From Mycoplasma sp. NEAQ87857 (GTDB lineage Bacteria; Bacillota_I; Bacilli_A; Mycoplasmatales; Metamycoplasmataceae), in assembly GCF_009792315.1 (NCBI RefSeq), contig NZ_CP045542.1, positions 434,001-498,000 on the forward strand: a stretch of DNA of 64,000 nucleotides. Reading direction: 5' to 3'. A program made the position numbers and the translations under genes. Positions 44,926-59,400 of this stretch are shown here, piece after piece (the stretch's first letter is position 1; every line of letters starts with the position of its first letter). The notes below the pieces were generated by a model. The model was not told the DNA's origin and ran no database searches. It worked only from the letters and a program-made list of their open reading frames with translations.

Positions 44926-45614
44926 TAACAATATTCCTTTTTATCTTTTTTGTAGTTAACACCGTTTCAAACCTTTATTCCGTTTCCCGGAAACATATCA
45001 TTACAAATTCACATCGATGCAAAACTGGGTCTTTGAAGGTTCATTACATCGTAATTAACATGGTCTTTAGTAAAACACATTCTACGTTTTAAGTGTACAT
45101 ATTGAACCTTTTTAAATTTTTGTAACATGTCGCAAAACTTTTCGCTGTTCAACGCTTGTACTCCAAATATTAATGCTCATTGCTTATCGTTACCGAATTC
45201 TAGTATTCTCTCTAATAATTTATGTTTATTTCTAAATGGTGGGTTAGAAATAAGAATATCTCATTTTTCTTCAGGTTCATACTTGTAAAAATCCTGTTCA
45301 TAAAGAATATGTGAGTAAATAACTTTGTAACCATAATCCTCAAAAGCTTTTACAAAGTTAGAATCCTCAAGGTCGAATGGACATCATATAACCTTATCTT
45401 TTGGAATGTTAGCGTTTTTTATAAAGAACTCCACATCTTCATATGTGGTGTATCATTCATCGTCTATAGCGTACCTAAATGCTTTTGTTATATCGGTTTG
45501 CTTTCTCTTTAAATGTGTTTTATGCTTATCTATAATGTAATCAATAACTCCTTGAGAAATATTACCTACATTTAAATCTGACGCTAAGTTTTCTAGTTCT
45601 ATTTTTTTACTCAT
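44925..45614 (-). CDS. Adenine-specific DNA methyltransferase (phage-type)
   Basis: A 229-residue protein with the N6-adenine methyltransferase catalytic motif DILISNPPF (Asn-Pro-Pro-Phe at residues 124-127). The preceding order DEWYTTYEDVEFFI, VIWCPFDLEDSNFV and YSHI follows a compact methyltransferase-like family seen in phages and mobile elements of low-GC Gram-positives, which lacks an obvious FxGxG motif. Trp is TGA at five places. It starts at 45614 after AGGAGGAGAT, an unusually strong Shine-Dalgarno sequence for this genome, with TATAAT upstream at 45651-45646 on the minus strand. With the HNH gene it forms a likely type II restriction-modification system; the target sequence cannot be predicted. 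Confidence 0.75.
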
Positions 45615-45697
45615 ATCTCCTCCTAAACAGCTTTTAATAATAAGTATTATAAATTTTTATGGGCATTTTATTTTTTTAAATTAATTTTTTTATTTCG

Positions 45698-47267
45698 TAT
45701 TCATTAAAAAAGCACGGTTCCCGGTTTAAGGGTCCGTGCTTTTAGTTTCCTAGTAAAATATATATAGAAAAAAATAAACGAAAGGAAACCAACTTAATTA
45801 TAATGAATAAACGTAAAAGTCCAATAGTTAAACCTATTTGCATTAAACAATTCATCTCAAACCATTTAAATAATAAACAAAATATCAAAGTTTATAAGCA
45901 TTACCTTTTTAAGAAAACTAAAGTTGATACAGACTTTTATATTCAAGTGCTATCATCAAAGAGAAAGTTTGACCCTAATCATTTTAACGTATCAAGTGTT
46001 ATGATAATGGTTGATCGCCTAAAGAGTAATAATAGCTTAAAAGAGATATCTAAAGAGCTTGGATTTAGTCGTAAAAGCATTGTTTCAAACTTTAATAAAC
46101 TAATGAAATTTAACGACGTTAAACACTTTCCAAAACGTCAAAGATGCAATAATTGCGGTCAGTACTTTCAACAAATTCAATGACTTAATATTAAAAATTG
46201 ATTTGACTCTAGAAACCAAGCTGAACAACATAGAAACTTTTTACAAAAACAAATTATGAAAAATAGATATAAAGATTTCTTTGTTTATTTAAATGAAGTA
46301 ACTAAAAATTACAATAAGAACAAATTTAAAAAAGTAAGTGTTAGAGCTATTAAAACTTCTATTTTTAACATTAGACTAAACTTTATAGAAAGCAACCCAA
46401 ATTCATATATCACTAGCGAACAAAGTATTTACCACTTACTGAAATTACCATATTTAAACCTTCCTATAGACATTTTACCTATTGTTTCAAAACGTGGGTA
46501 TAGTTCTGTTTTATCTAGAAAACAAGTACAAAAGAAAAAGAAAATTGGTTTAAACATAAAATATCGTAGTGAAGAAATTAATTTAAGACAAAACTTTTTT
46601 GACTATGAAATGGATACAGTAGTAGGATCAAAAAGATCTAAAACTGTTCTTTTAACATTACTTAATAGAAAAAGTAGAAAAGCTTACTCAATCAAAATTG
46701 GTAGAACTGCTTTAGCTGCTAAAGAAGGTTTAGAAACCTTAATTAAAGCATTTAATTTAAGAATAGATAGCTTAACAATTGATAATGGATCTGAGAATTA
46801 TTTATTAGATAAAATTGATTGTATAGGACAAATTTATCACTGCGATCCTTATCGATCATCACAAAAAGGTTCAATCGAAAATATGCATAGAGAAATAAGA
46901 CTATTTTTCCCAAAAGGAAAAACTTTTGACAACACTTCACAAGAAGAAATTCAAGAGATAATGAACAGAATTAATAACAAAACAAGAAAATCATTAAAAT
47001 ACAATGGGAAGTACTTATCACCTAATGAGTACGAAAGAATTCTCTTTGCTCAATCTTGTTAAATTTACATAAAAAACAATTTTTCTAACATAAATTTTGA
47101 AAATTTTAATTTTGCGACTTTTGTGTTTTGTACAAAACACATCTTTTTCTACATCCTTTTTTAGTAATTTATATGAAATATTATAGAATTTAACTATATA
47201 GAACTAGGTACTTGCTTAAGTACTTTTAAAATCTCTAAAACCAAGAACCGTAAAACTTTAATAAATA
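45698..47267 (+). mobile_element. IS30-family insertion sequence, copy 2
   Basis: Second copy of the 1,570-bp element, same orientation as copy 1 and apparently identical over its length. It has the same terminal inverted repeats, left-end hairpin (45708-45743) and 20-bp palindrome (47122-47141). It lies 83 bases upstream of the restriction-modification genes and ends 192 bases before the giant surface-protein gene. Its right flank, not its left flank, shares a 15-bp repeat with the left flank of copy 1. Confidence 0.9.
45803..47062 (+). CDS. IS30-family transposase (copy 2)
   Basis: A 419-residue transposase identical in sequence to the one at 10385-11644, including the two internal TGA Trp codons and the DDE residues in YEMDTVVG, LTIDNGSEN and GSIENMHREIR. 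The identity of both copies and their non-coding ends implies recent transposition or homologous exchange. An intact frame, promoter and Shine-Dalgarno sequence suggest it can be expressed. Confidence 0.93.
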
Positions 47268-47281
47268 AAATGAATAATTTT
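47267..47281 (+). repeat. Direct repeat at the right edge of IS copy 2
   Basis: AAAATGAATAATTTT, identical to 10266-10280 at the left edge of IS copy 1. Confidence 0.7.
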
Positions 47282-47459
47282 TTATGAAATATAAAGTTTT
47301 TCAAAGCTAAAAAGCTGGATTTTTTTGTTAAAATTAGCAATTTTTTATAGAAATTGAAAAATAAATTACAAATAAGTCTTAATTTTATTTGAATAACAGA
47401 TAAAATTAATACATATAAATATAAAAACAAAACTATAAATATAATGATTGGAGACAGAT
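47282..47459 (+). promoter_or_regulatory. Upstream region and promoter of the giant surface-protein gene
   Basis: Together with the IS end this is a gene-free stretch of about 400 bases (47063-47459). Outside the IS it is plain AT-rich sequence with TATAAT at 47440-47445 and a Shine-Dalgarno GGAG at 47450-47453 before the ATG at 47460. Open frames on the minus strand here have no start signals. Confidence 0.5.
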
Positions 47460-50400
47460 ATGTCAAAAAAACATAAACACATAAATAAAGCATTAGTTGC
47501 TTCTGCTACTACTGTAGCAGGGTTAAGTTTAACTGCTATTTCACTTAATCGTAGTGCTAATGTCAATAATTATGATTACACCAACTTTTTTGATTTTAAT
47601 AATAAGACTGTTTTTTATGATAATGCTGGAGTATTGCCTGCTTGACAAAGTTCTGAAGTTGCTTCAAGTAGTTTGTATTTTACTTTACCAACTAGTGGAA
47701 ACTTCTTTGATTGATCAGCGTATGCAAGTAATCAAGGAAGATATACGTATCAAAGTAGCTATACAAATGCTTATAGAAATAATGCTATTAAACCAGATAT
47801 TTGAAGTTGAAATCAAACTGAATATCAATATTTAGCTAATACTCAAGGTATTCCTATTAGTGATACTACAAGAGTTAATCAATTTTTAACTAATGGGTAT
47901 TGAAGAAGTAGATATACAGCGGGTGGTGCTTTACGTGCTTTCTCATCTAATGATGTTAATTACGCAAACATTCAGCGTATTGATGACGGTGGTTTAAATA
48001 GTGATACTCAAACTTGAAGAGTAACCTGAAATACCAATGGTCAAAGAGGGAGTCAAGCATGAAACGAAGGTGGAATGAAGCTTGGATTCTTTTATTCTAA
48101 TGATTGAATTCCTACAACAGGTAATTTAACCTTTATATTAAGAGTTGCTGGATGAAATCAAAGTGGTCCTAATGCTACAGGTGTTCAATTCCACTTAAAT
48201 TTAAATGAATATAATAATAATAGAAACTTTTTTGAATTACAAAGAGAAACTCAATTAAGCAGTAATGGTGCTAGAAATAGATTACCACAAATTGTTTTTA
48301 GCAGTAGAGCAAACGGTAGAGGTTTCGCTTTAGCTAATATAAACTTAATAGATAGTTATAGTAATTTTGCTCGTCCTGTACCCCCTATATATTCAGGAGC
48401 AGGAGCAGGAATTAGAGGTTTCTTTTCTGGTACGACTTCACCATTTCAAATGAACAACTCTGCTCAACAAGGTACTTCAAGTCAAGTAACAGATGTAAAC
48501 CGTCAAAAATTGCAAAGTGCTTTTGGTAAAGCGTTCACTTTTGATTTTATAGCGCCACCAGGTAATGAGAAATATTATGATATTGCAAACAGTGTTATCT
48601 CAACAACCATAACATTGAAAAGAGTAGGTAAAAACTCTACAGGATATGATTACTTAAAACCTGTTAGTGGATATCAACCATCATATTTTGGTGCAACATA
48701 TAAATATAATACAAATTATAAATCTTATAATGGTGGTAATGGTGATGCTTATGTTAATGCTTATGTAACAAAAAGAACCAACTATAGAAATTTACCAATA
48801 GAAATAAATTCATATAAACAAAACTATTCAAACAATACTGAAGGTATTGCTAATTTTGTCACCCCTTTACCTAATTGATATATTTATCAAAATAATAATC
48901 GAGTGCAATCAAATGGTTCTACCACTATAGGTTTAAACGAATCAAACTATTCAACTGCCGGAACTTTTGGAAGAGCATTAAATTCACCTATTTACGGATC
49001 AAATTTAACCAATTATTTAAATAATCAAGGTCAAAATGGTAATTTAAAGGTTGTAAGAAACCAAACTCTTAATTTCCAAGTTGATCATTTACCATTTAAA
49101 GATCCTACAAAATATGCTTTATTCGCTGTTCCTAGAACTAGCAACCGTTGAAGAGATACATCTGTAACCAACAAAACAGATGATTGAACTAAGAAAATTA
49201 AAGTAGTAAATTGAGAAAGTTTAAATAACAACTTACTTGTTCTTTACTCTTCATTTGCTGATTCAAACACCCCTAAAATATCTAATACATTTATTTTTGA
49301 TTGAAACGATGTTCAAAAATACGCTTTTAGAATTAATAAATTCTTAAGTACATCTAACTTAAACCAAGGTCAAAAAGATGCTATTATGAGATTGGTAAAT
49401 TCATATTCTGATTTATCAACAAGTAATTATATTGATGGTGTTAGATCAAAAGGGAATAATGTGGTCGATCCTTTAAGAATGAACGATGGTGATCAAACTA
49501 AATATCCTACTTTGAATGTCAACTATTGAAGATACTTAGCTAAGATTAAAACTCTTTATGAAGCATTACCTAATTTAGTAGCTAACCAAGATGTTTTAAA
49601 ACAAAAAGTAAATCAATTAGTAGCTAATAAAAATACATTTAATTACTATGGATCTACCGCTTCTGAACAACAACAATATAACAATGCTATTGCAGATATT
49701 CAAAATAATGTATTAAATTCTTCAGGGACAAGAGCTGTTTTAACCAAAGAGATTCAACAATTAATTTTTGAAAATCAACATTTAAGTGAAAGTCTAGATC
49801 AAGTAACTACTGCTTGAAATAATTACCTAAGAACTAATCCAAATACAACTTTCTTCGCACCAACATCAACTGATAGTGGGTCAACAAATTACTATAGCGG
49901 ATATCAATATAATAGAATTACAAGCATTTTAACTGGTAATCAATATTTTGATCAACAAATGGCACTTTTAAACCCATTTAAATCAGGTAATTCAACAAAA
50001 ACCGGAGCATTTACTTCAAATACTAACGCAACAAATGCTATTAATCATTTTGTAACTAAATTTAATGATTTAAAAAACACTAATTTCTTTATGTCTAGAG
50101 CTGCATTAAACTTTAGTTTACAACCTTTAATTGATGCATTTAATCAAGCAATTACTGCAAAAAATAACTATTATGCTAATTGAGAAATTCCTAATTCTTT
50201 ATTTAAACAAATTTATCAATTAAGCTCTAGTGCTCAACAAACTGCAGTAAATAATGGTGTAGGTACTGTTAATGCCGCTAATACATTAAGTAATAATGCT
50301 GGTATTGTTTATTTCTTTAATAAATATTTAGATAGTTTAGCTAATGGATATAGTGGTGATTGATGATCAACATCAACTAGAAATAATCAAACAACTAATT

Positions 50401-53400
50401 TTGGATACAATGTTACTTTACCTTTAAAAACTAACTTTAATAACTACGTTACTGCTTTAGTAGAACTTACAGGAAACATCCGTGCAGGAATGTTTGCGGT
50501 TAATCGTTTATCACAAATCAAAAACAATAATACATTAGTAAACCAATATGTTAGTCAATTACAAAACATTATTAATAGTGACCAATATCATAGACCTAAT
50601 AGTAGTTTAACTAAAATTGCTAGTGTTAATACTAGAGTAAATACAATAGTAAATAATGCTTTAGCTAAAGATAAAGAATTAGCTAACAATACTATTAGCT
50701 CATTAACTAATTTACCTGCTGCTTTAGCTACTTACTTTAAGAATCAAATTAATAGTGTAAATATCGGAACTATGAGTAATTGATTAAATGGAGTTAATGC
50801 CAATGTAGCAAATTACAGTAGTGATTTACATTTAAGTGATTTAGATACAGCTGTGCAACAAAATATTGCTTTAGCTACTGTAGCTAATAGTAAAATTGCT
50901 AGAATTAAACAATTTAAATATTTAACTACAGGTCAAATCCAATCATTAATTAATAATGTAACTACTATTGTTAAAGGTAATGGTACATTTGATGCTAAAA
51001 CTAATTCAATTAATAGTTTAATTTCTCAAGGATTTACAACAGCTAAAAATAATGTTAAAGCTAAAATTAATGCTTTAAACTTAGATAATTCTATTAAACA
51101 AAATTATTTAACTTTAAATAATAATGCTGTTATAAATAACAATCTTTCTTATGCACCAGATATTAATTTAACTGTACCTTTAGTAAAAGCACAAATTACA
51201 GTTGATATTATTGCTAATACTAATAATTTAACTCCTAGTTTACAAACAGCATATGTTAATAAGATTAAAAACTTACATAATCCATCAATAGCTCAAATTG
51301 AAGGTTATCATAATACACTTACTACTACTATTATTGACCCTGTAAGTGCTTTAAATAATCAATACGGTAGAACTATTGAAGTATTAAAAGAAGCAATAGC
51401 TGCAATGAATTCTAATAACTATAGACTTTCAAGCAATAAACAAGCGTTTAATACTGCTTTAAATAATGTTAAAGCTTTAGTTGAAACAGTTAATGGTAGA
51501 TACTATGGAAAATTTGATCTTAGTCGAAGACCTGATATTGCTAATAAAACCAATATTCTTGCTAATGCTTTAGCACAATTAAATGGATATAAACAATTAG
51601 CTAAAAACAAAATTGCTTCTTTTGATCATTTAACTCAAGCTCAAAAGAATACTTTTAATCAACAAATTCAAGCTTGAAATTATTCAACAACAGACCAACA
51701 AAATCAAGCAGTAAATGATATTGTTAATAGTGCTTTTACTCAAGCTAAAAACAACGTAAAGGTTCAAATTAACCAACTACATTTACCAGCAACATATGCT
51801 AATTACTATAATAACAAAGTTGAAACAGCTACTTTAAACAATGCTAATAACCAAGATTTAGATAGTAATTTAACTTTACCTTTAAAATTAGCTCAAAATT
51901 CTTATACAGTTAATAACATTAATAACTTAAGTACTACTGTTAAAAATCATTTCTTAGATCAATTAAAAAACGTAACAAATGCTAATAATATTGAACCTAT
52001 AGTTAATAGTGCTAATAGCTTAAGCACTAAATACCAACAACTTCAAGCAGTAGTTAATAATGCTAATTCATTATTAACTAATAGCAATTACTTAGATTCT
52101 ACACCAAGTGTTAAAACTGCATTTGATAGAGCTTTAGCTACTGCTAAAGGTTTATATAACAATAATTTAGGTAATAATAGTAATATCACTAATGTTGATA
52201 ATGCTTTAAACAATTTAAATGCCGCTATTATTAATCTTGATGGATATAAAGTTCCTATTATTAACACTATTAAGAACTTTGAATATCTTAATGCTACTCA
52301 AAAACAACAGTTAGAACAAGAAGTTAATGGATGACATATAGCTAATTCTGCAGTAAATACTAGTAAACAAGCTTTATACAATAAAGCTCTTAATTTATCT
52401 AAAGCTAATGTTAAAGACCAAATTAATCATTTAACTAATTTAAGTTCAGCTAACAAAACTTACTTTAATGGATTAATTAATGCTAGTCATTTAGCAACTA
52501 ATTCACCTTTAGATAGTAATTTAACTCAACCATTAAACAAAGCTAAAGTAGCTAATACTATTAGTGGTTTAAATAATCTTGATTCTAGTGTTATTCAAGG
52601 ATTTATAGATCAATTAAAAACTTCAAACAATAATGATCAAGTATTAGCTAATGCTAATACTTTAGCTAATGAATATACTAAATTACAAACAGTATTAAAT
52701 CAAGCTCAAGATATCAAAACTCAAAACTTACCTAAATACCAGTATGCTTCTACAGGAACTAATGGTGCAAAAACTATTTTTGATAATGCTTTAGATGCTG
52801 CAAACAGAGCATTTACCAACCAAAAAGGTAATAATAATTCTTTAACTGCAGTTACTAAATTATTTAATGATTTAACTAATGCAATTGAAGGATTAAATGG
52901 AGTAGTTGCTCAAAGTCAAAACGCTTTAAAAGAAGCTATTGCAAAAGCAACCGATTATAATGATTCACTAACAGATTATCCTAATATCAAAAAACATCTT
53001 ACTGAAGCTATTAATCAAGCAAAAGCTGTAGAAGATTCAGATAATCCTGATACTTTAAATAAAGCTACTAAAGCTTTAAATGATGCATTAGAAAATGCTA
53101 AAAATACCACTAATAGTGCTAGTGAATTAAAAGATACTATTACTAAAGCTTTAGATGAAGTTAATAATGTTACTGATCCAACTATTAAACAAAATCTTAC
53201 TGATGCAATTCATAATGCTCAAAACGCATTAGATAATACAAATCCTAATGCTAGTGAGATGAATCAAGCTAACCAAGCTCTTAAAAATGCTTTAAATAAT
53301 AGCTTACATCAAGATGCATTAAACAATTTAAATGATGCTATTAATCAAGCTAAAGCTTTGAATAATACTATAGGAGATGTTGCAGGAGTAAAAAGCAATA

Positions 53401-56400
53401 ATTTTGATAATGCTTTAAGAGCTGCAGAAGCAATAAATAATTCTAGTTCTACTGATGCTATTAATCAAGCATTAACCAACTTAACTCATGCTAATACAGC
53501 TACAAGCGATAACATTGAAGCTAAAAGAGCTGCTTTAGCTAATGAAGTTAATGGTTTAACTCATATTAGTGCTGCTATTAAAGCTCAAATTAAAAATTAT
53601 ATTAATAAACCTGCTACTAGCTTACCTGATGCTGTAAGTGCAGTAAATAATGCTAAAGAGTTAAATAATGCATATAATGATTTAAATAATATGATCAACT
53701 CTGCTAATAGTGCTAAAGCTACAGCTAACTATACTCAAGCAAGCACTAACACTCAAGATGCATTAAATACTGCTATAACTGATAGTCATCCTTATGTAAC
53801 TAATGGAGTAGGTAAAGTTGCAGATACTAGTCATTTACCTTCATTAACTCATGCTTTAGATACTGTAAAAAATATTACAGATAAAATTGATACTGCTATT
53901 AAAGGATTAGATGGAAATAGCAGAATCTTAAGTGCTAAAGATACTTTAGCTAACACTATAGCTAATGCAGAAGCTAAATTAAATACTAATGGATTAAATA
54001 ATTATCCTAATTTACAACATCAGCTTGAACAAGCAATTAATACTGCTAAACAAGTATTAAATTCACAGAATTTAAATGATATTAATCAAGCCAATACTAA
54101 TTTAACTAATGCAATGACTAATAGTGATAAGAATTTAGCTGCTGCTAAAACCTTATCAGCTACAATTGCTAAAGCTAATGAAACTTTAAGTAATTTATCA
54201 CCTAATATTGCTTCAGAATTAACCAATGCTATAAATAACGCTAAACAAGCGTTAAATGAAGCAAATGCTAATAGCAATAGCTTACAAACAGCAGATCAAA
54301 CTTTAAATAATGCTATTACTAAAGCTATTGATGATCAAGCAGCAATGGATAATGCTAATGCCTTAGATAAAATTAGACAAGCAATTAATCAAGGTCAATA
54401 TTTAACTGATTCAATTAATAATTCAGGATTAAATGATACTAATACTATTAATGGTAATTTACCTACAGTATTAGCTAATGCTAAAAATGCATTAGCTAAT
54501 GATGCAGATAATACCAATGCATTAAATGCTGCTACAAAAGCTTTAACTGATGTTATACCTGTAGCTGTAGAAAGATTTGTTAATAGTGCTAAAGAAGCAT
54601 TAAATAATGCTATAACCAAAGCTCAAAGCGTTAAATCAACTATTGATACTAATAATACAACTAACAATCCTGAATTATCTAAATTATCTGATGCATTAGC
54701 TTCAGCGTTAGCTAATGCTCATACTGCTATTACTGAAGGTAATCCAGTGACTATAGCTGAAAATGCTAAAACATTAAAATACTTAGCAGATCAATCATTA
54801 GCAGATAATGGATTAATTCATGCTATAGAAAATGCAACAAATTATGCAAATACCACTTTAACTCCTAGTGATAATCCTGAGCAATATAATTCAATTAAAG
54901 AAACCTTAGAAAATGCAATCAATGCTGCTAAAGCCGTATTAGATGATCCTAGTTCTACTGCAGATCAAATAAATCAAGCAACTAATACTTTAAATCAAGC
55001 ATTAGAAGCATCAAAAGCAGCTAAAGCTGAGCAAGATGCTTTAGCTTTAAAAGAAGCAAAAAATAAAATAAATACTGCAATTGATAATGCTAAAAAAGCT
55101 ATTGCTACTATTGGAAATAATCCAGTATTAGGAGATTTACCTACAGCACTAACTAATGCTGAAAATGCATTAGATGATTCAAATAATCCTGCTTATAACA
55201 ATACTAATAAGCTAAATGATTTAACTCAAGCATTAAATGAAGCTACAGAAAAAGCTTTAGCTGATAATGCTAAATACTTACACGATCAAGCATTACAAAA
55301 TCTAAAAAATACCTTAGATCAAGCTAATAACGATGTTCCAAACATTCATAATGCTACTATTAAACAACAATTAAATGATGCTATAACTAAAGCAAATGCA
55401 GTTTATAATAATCCTAATAGCTCTACTGAAGCTATTAATGAAGCTAATAGTACTTTAACTAATGCTTTAGATCATGCAAAAAATCTTGATCAAGCATTAA
55501 ATAACTTAGAACATCAAATTGCTATTGCGAATAATTTAAATCATATTATTGGAAATAATGGTTTAAAATCTAATGATTTTGATCAAGCATTAGCTACAGC
55601 TAATAATGTCAATAACCCTAATAGTACTATTGAAGAAGTTAATAATGCTTCAGCGGCTTTAGAACAAGCAAACAATAAAACTGAAACTAATGTTATTGCT
55701 TATAAACAAGCTACAGTAACTAAGATTCAAGATTTAACTCATATTAATAATGAGTTAAAAAATCATTATATAGATCAAGTAAATAATACTGATACTACTA
55801 TTGATCAAGTTAATACTGCATTAGCTAATGCAACTAAGTTAGATGAAGCATATAAAAAACTTAAAGATGCTTTAACTACTACATATGACTCTAATATTGC
55901 TTCAAACAACTATACTCAAGCAACTAATCAAAATGTTTATACAGATGTAGTAAATAAAACCAAAGCTAAATACTTAGATAATAATTCATTATTAGGTAAA
56001 GCTTTTGAAACAGATACTGATACTACAGTTAATAATATTAATGATGCTATAGATGCATTAAATAATGCTTATCATCAACTTAATGGTGAGCAAAATATTG
56101 CTAATAGTTTAAGAGATTTAAATAATGCTTTAGATCAAGCTAAAGATTTACATACTGAAATAGCTACTAATCCTTTATATAGTGATATAGCAAGCACTTT
56201 ACAAAATGCAATTGATAAAGCAAATGATAGTTTAACTTCAGTTAATGTTCAAGCAATTAATAATGCTACCAAAGAATTAACTAATGCTATTAATGATGCT
56301 AAAGAAAATAGCTTAAAAGCTCAAATTAATAAAGCTAAAGAAGTGTTAAATGATACTTTAGCTAATAATCCTTTATATGCTAAAGTTAAACAAGAGTTAA

Positions 56401-59400
56401 ATAAAGCTCTTGAAAAAGCTAAAACTGTATATTCTATACCAAATAATGCTAATAATGATTATGAGGAAAGTAAAACATTAGCTGAAGCAATTACTAATGC
56501 ATTAAATAACAAAAACTTAATTGATGCAACTAATGCATTAAATAATGTTGTAGAAAAAGCTAAAGAAGCAGTAAGTAAATTAAGTGATCCTATTTATCAT
56601 TCAGTAGTAGATACTTTAAATAACGCTTTAACTGAAGCAAATGATGTATTAACTAATAATACTGATGCTAATAACCCTAGTGATATTAATAATTTAAATA
56701 ATGAAACTAAGAAATTAACTGATGTATTAACTAAAGCTTTAGCTGATGCTAAAGCAATTAATCTTGCTCATCAAAAAGAATTAGCAAATAATGCAATTAA
56801 TGCTTTAACTCACATTGATAATACTTTAAAAGATCAATTTAAAAATCAAGTAGCTACAGCAGATAATGTTGATAGTGTATCAAGCATTTTAAATAACGCT
56901 CAAGCATTAGATGGTGCTTATGGTGATTTAGCTGATAGTTTAGCTAAAGCAGATAACGCTAAAACTACTATTGCTTATACTCAAGCAACTAATCAAGATC
57001 TTTTAAATAATGCAATTAATAATGCTAAAACTAATTACCTAGATTCTAATAACTTAGGTACTAAAGATAATATTGCTGAAGTTAACAAACAAGTTCAAGC
57101 AATTAATGATGCAATTGATGCATTAAATGGTGATGAAAAATTAAAAGCTGATAAAGCTAAAGCTTTAGAAGAATTAAATAATTTAACTTACATTAATAAT
57201 GCTCAAAAAGTAGCTTTAGGTAATAAAATTAAATCTGCTTTAACTACTGAAGATGTTGAAACTCAGTTAGCTAATGCTAAAGCAGTTAATGAAGCTATGA
57301 AGCAATTAGCTGAAACAGCTACTATGGTAAATAACTTCAAAGATACTAATAATAACTATAAATTTGCTACAACTAGCGATCAACAAGAATTAGATAAAGA
57401 ATTAAATTCTGCTAATAGTTTAATTAATAAAGATACTGGAGCTGCAATAGTTGATCCTAATGCTATTAATCAAATTAATAGCAATTTAAATACTGCTTAT
57501 ACTAAAGCAGATGCTTCAGGTAAAGAATTTATTGATAACATCAATAAATCTATTGCTTCTTTAGGTGGAATATTATCTGAAAATGCAATTAAGAAATTAC
57601 AAGATATAGCGGTTGATCAACCTAATAGAGATAGTGCTATTTCATTTAAAGACGAAGCAAGCAATGTTGCAGTTGCTGCAACTAATTTAGCTCATCAAAG
57701 TCAAAAACTAAAAGATACTGTTGATTCTAGTGAAAGTATTAAAATCTTTGACACATATAACAAAGTTGATACAGATGTTAGAAGTAAATTAGAAGCTGAA
57801 ACTAATACCGCTAAAGAATTATTAAATAACTTAAATGATCCTAACTTCACTGATAAAAATGATGTTATTACTAAGATTAAACAATTAACTAAAGCAAATG
57901 ATAGTATTATTAATTCTTTAGGAATGCTAACAGCTCCTAAATTCCCTGCAGCAAGTAGAATTATTGCTTCAGAAGTTTTATCTTTAGAAGATAAAAAAGC
58001 CTTTGTTAAACAAATCTTTGATATTAGCGAAGATCAAGATCCATCAAATATTGCAATCCAAGTTAAAGCAGTATTACAAAAAGCCTTTATTAAATCTAAA
58101 GAGATACTTCAAAACTCAATTGCAACTAATTCATATTTAGAAAACTATAAACAAATTAATCCTGAAGGATTTAAACAATTTGAAAATAATTTAAATAATG
58201 CAACATTAGATGATAATTCTACAGCTGCAGTTGATGATAATATCTTTAGTATTTACAATAAAGCAATTGTAGATGATGCAAAACAAAATGCATTAACCAC
58301 TATTGCAAATAGCAATAATTTAACTCCTAGTGTTAAAGAATCATTAACTTCAATGGTTAATAACATTTCAAGTGATAATATTAATACCAAAGTATTAAAA
58401 GAAACAACTTTAAATGATATTAATACTATAGCAACTCATACTAAAGATTTAAACGATGTTTATGGACCATTAATTACTAAAGTTAATCAAGCAATAGCTG
58501 CTAAAGCTACAATTAATTACACTAATGCTTCAAGTGATTTAAAAACTAACTTAGATAATATCTTAAGTGATATTGAAGCTAATTTATTAGATAATAAACT
58601 AGGTAAATTAGATTACTCAGAAGCTAATATAACTACTATTAAAGCTAAATATAATGCTTTAACTACTGCAATAGATGCATTAAATGGTCAAGAATTATTA
58701 GATAATAGTATTAAACAAGCTAAAATTGATCTTCAACATCAATATCTAGATCAAGTTTTAACTAATAAATTTATTAATCAAATTGATCATTCTACTTCTA
58801 GTGCTGAGGTAGAAAATATCTTAACTCAAGCAAATAACTTAAATGATGCTTATAAACAATTGTTAGATCAAGTTAATAGAGTTAAACAATTAAAAGCTAA
58901 TAATGATATTAATTGAACTAATGACACTTCAGGTAATAAAGCTAAAATAGAAGATATATTACAAAATACTTTAGCTAATTATTTAACTAATAGTTTAGGA
59001 ACTAGTGAAGATATTAATCAAGTACATTCATTAACTCAAGATTTAATGAATGATATTAATAACTTATCTGCTAGTGGTTATAAAGATCAAAATAAAGAAT
59101 TAATTAATAGTTTAACTAACATAAGTAATAGCTTAAAAGAACAATATAACAATCAAATTACTAATGCAACTACTGCAAATCAAGTAGAAACAACAGTAAA
59201 TGATGCAGAAACTACTAACCAAGATTATGCACCATTAACTAAAGCTTTAAAAGATGCTAAAGCAGTAATGACTACTCCTTTATTTACTGATGCTAATGAT
59301 GTAGCAAAACAAGCATTAACCAACATTGTTGATCAAGTAATAAATAAAACTTCAGATAATACTAATATTGTTCAAGATGATTTAGGTAATATTAATAAAT

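Noticed and set aside
47194-47566. Minus-strand open frames over the right end of IS copy 2 and the giant gene start
   Set aside because: They span the IS boundary, overlap the giant gene's promoter and start, and lack ribosome-binding sites.
54086-54619. Minus-strand hydrophobic open frames inside the giant gene (also near 60449 and 61037)
   Set aside because: Ala/Leu/Asn-rich codons read backwards give hydrophobic frames. No start signals and no promoter.
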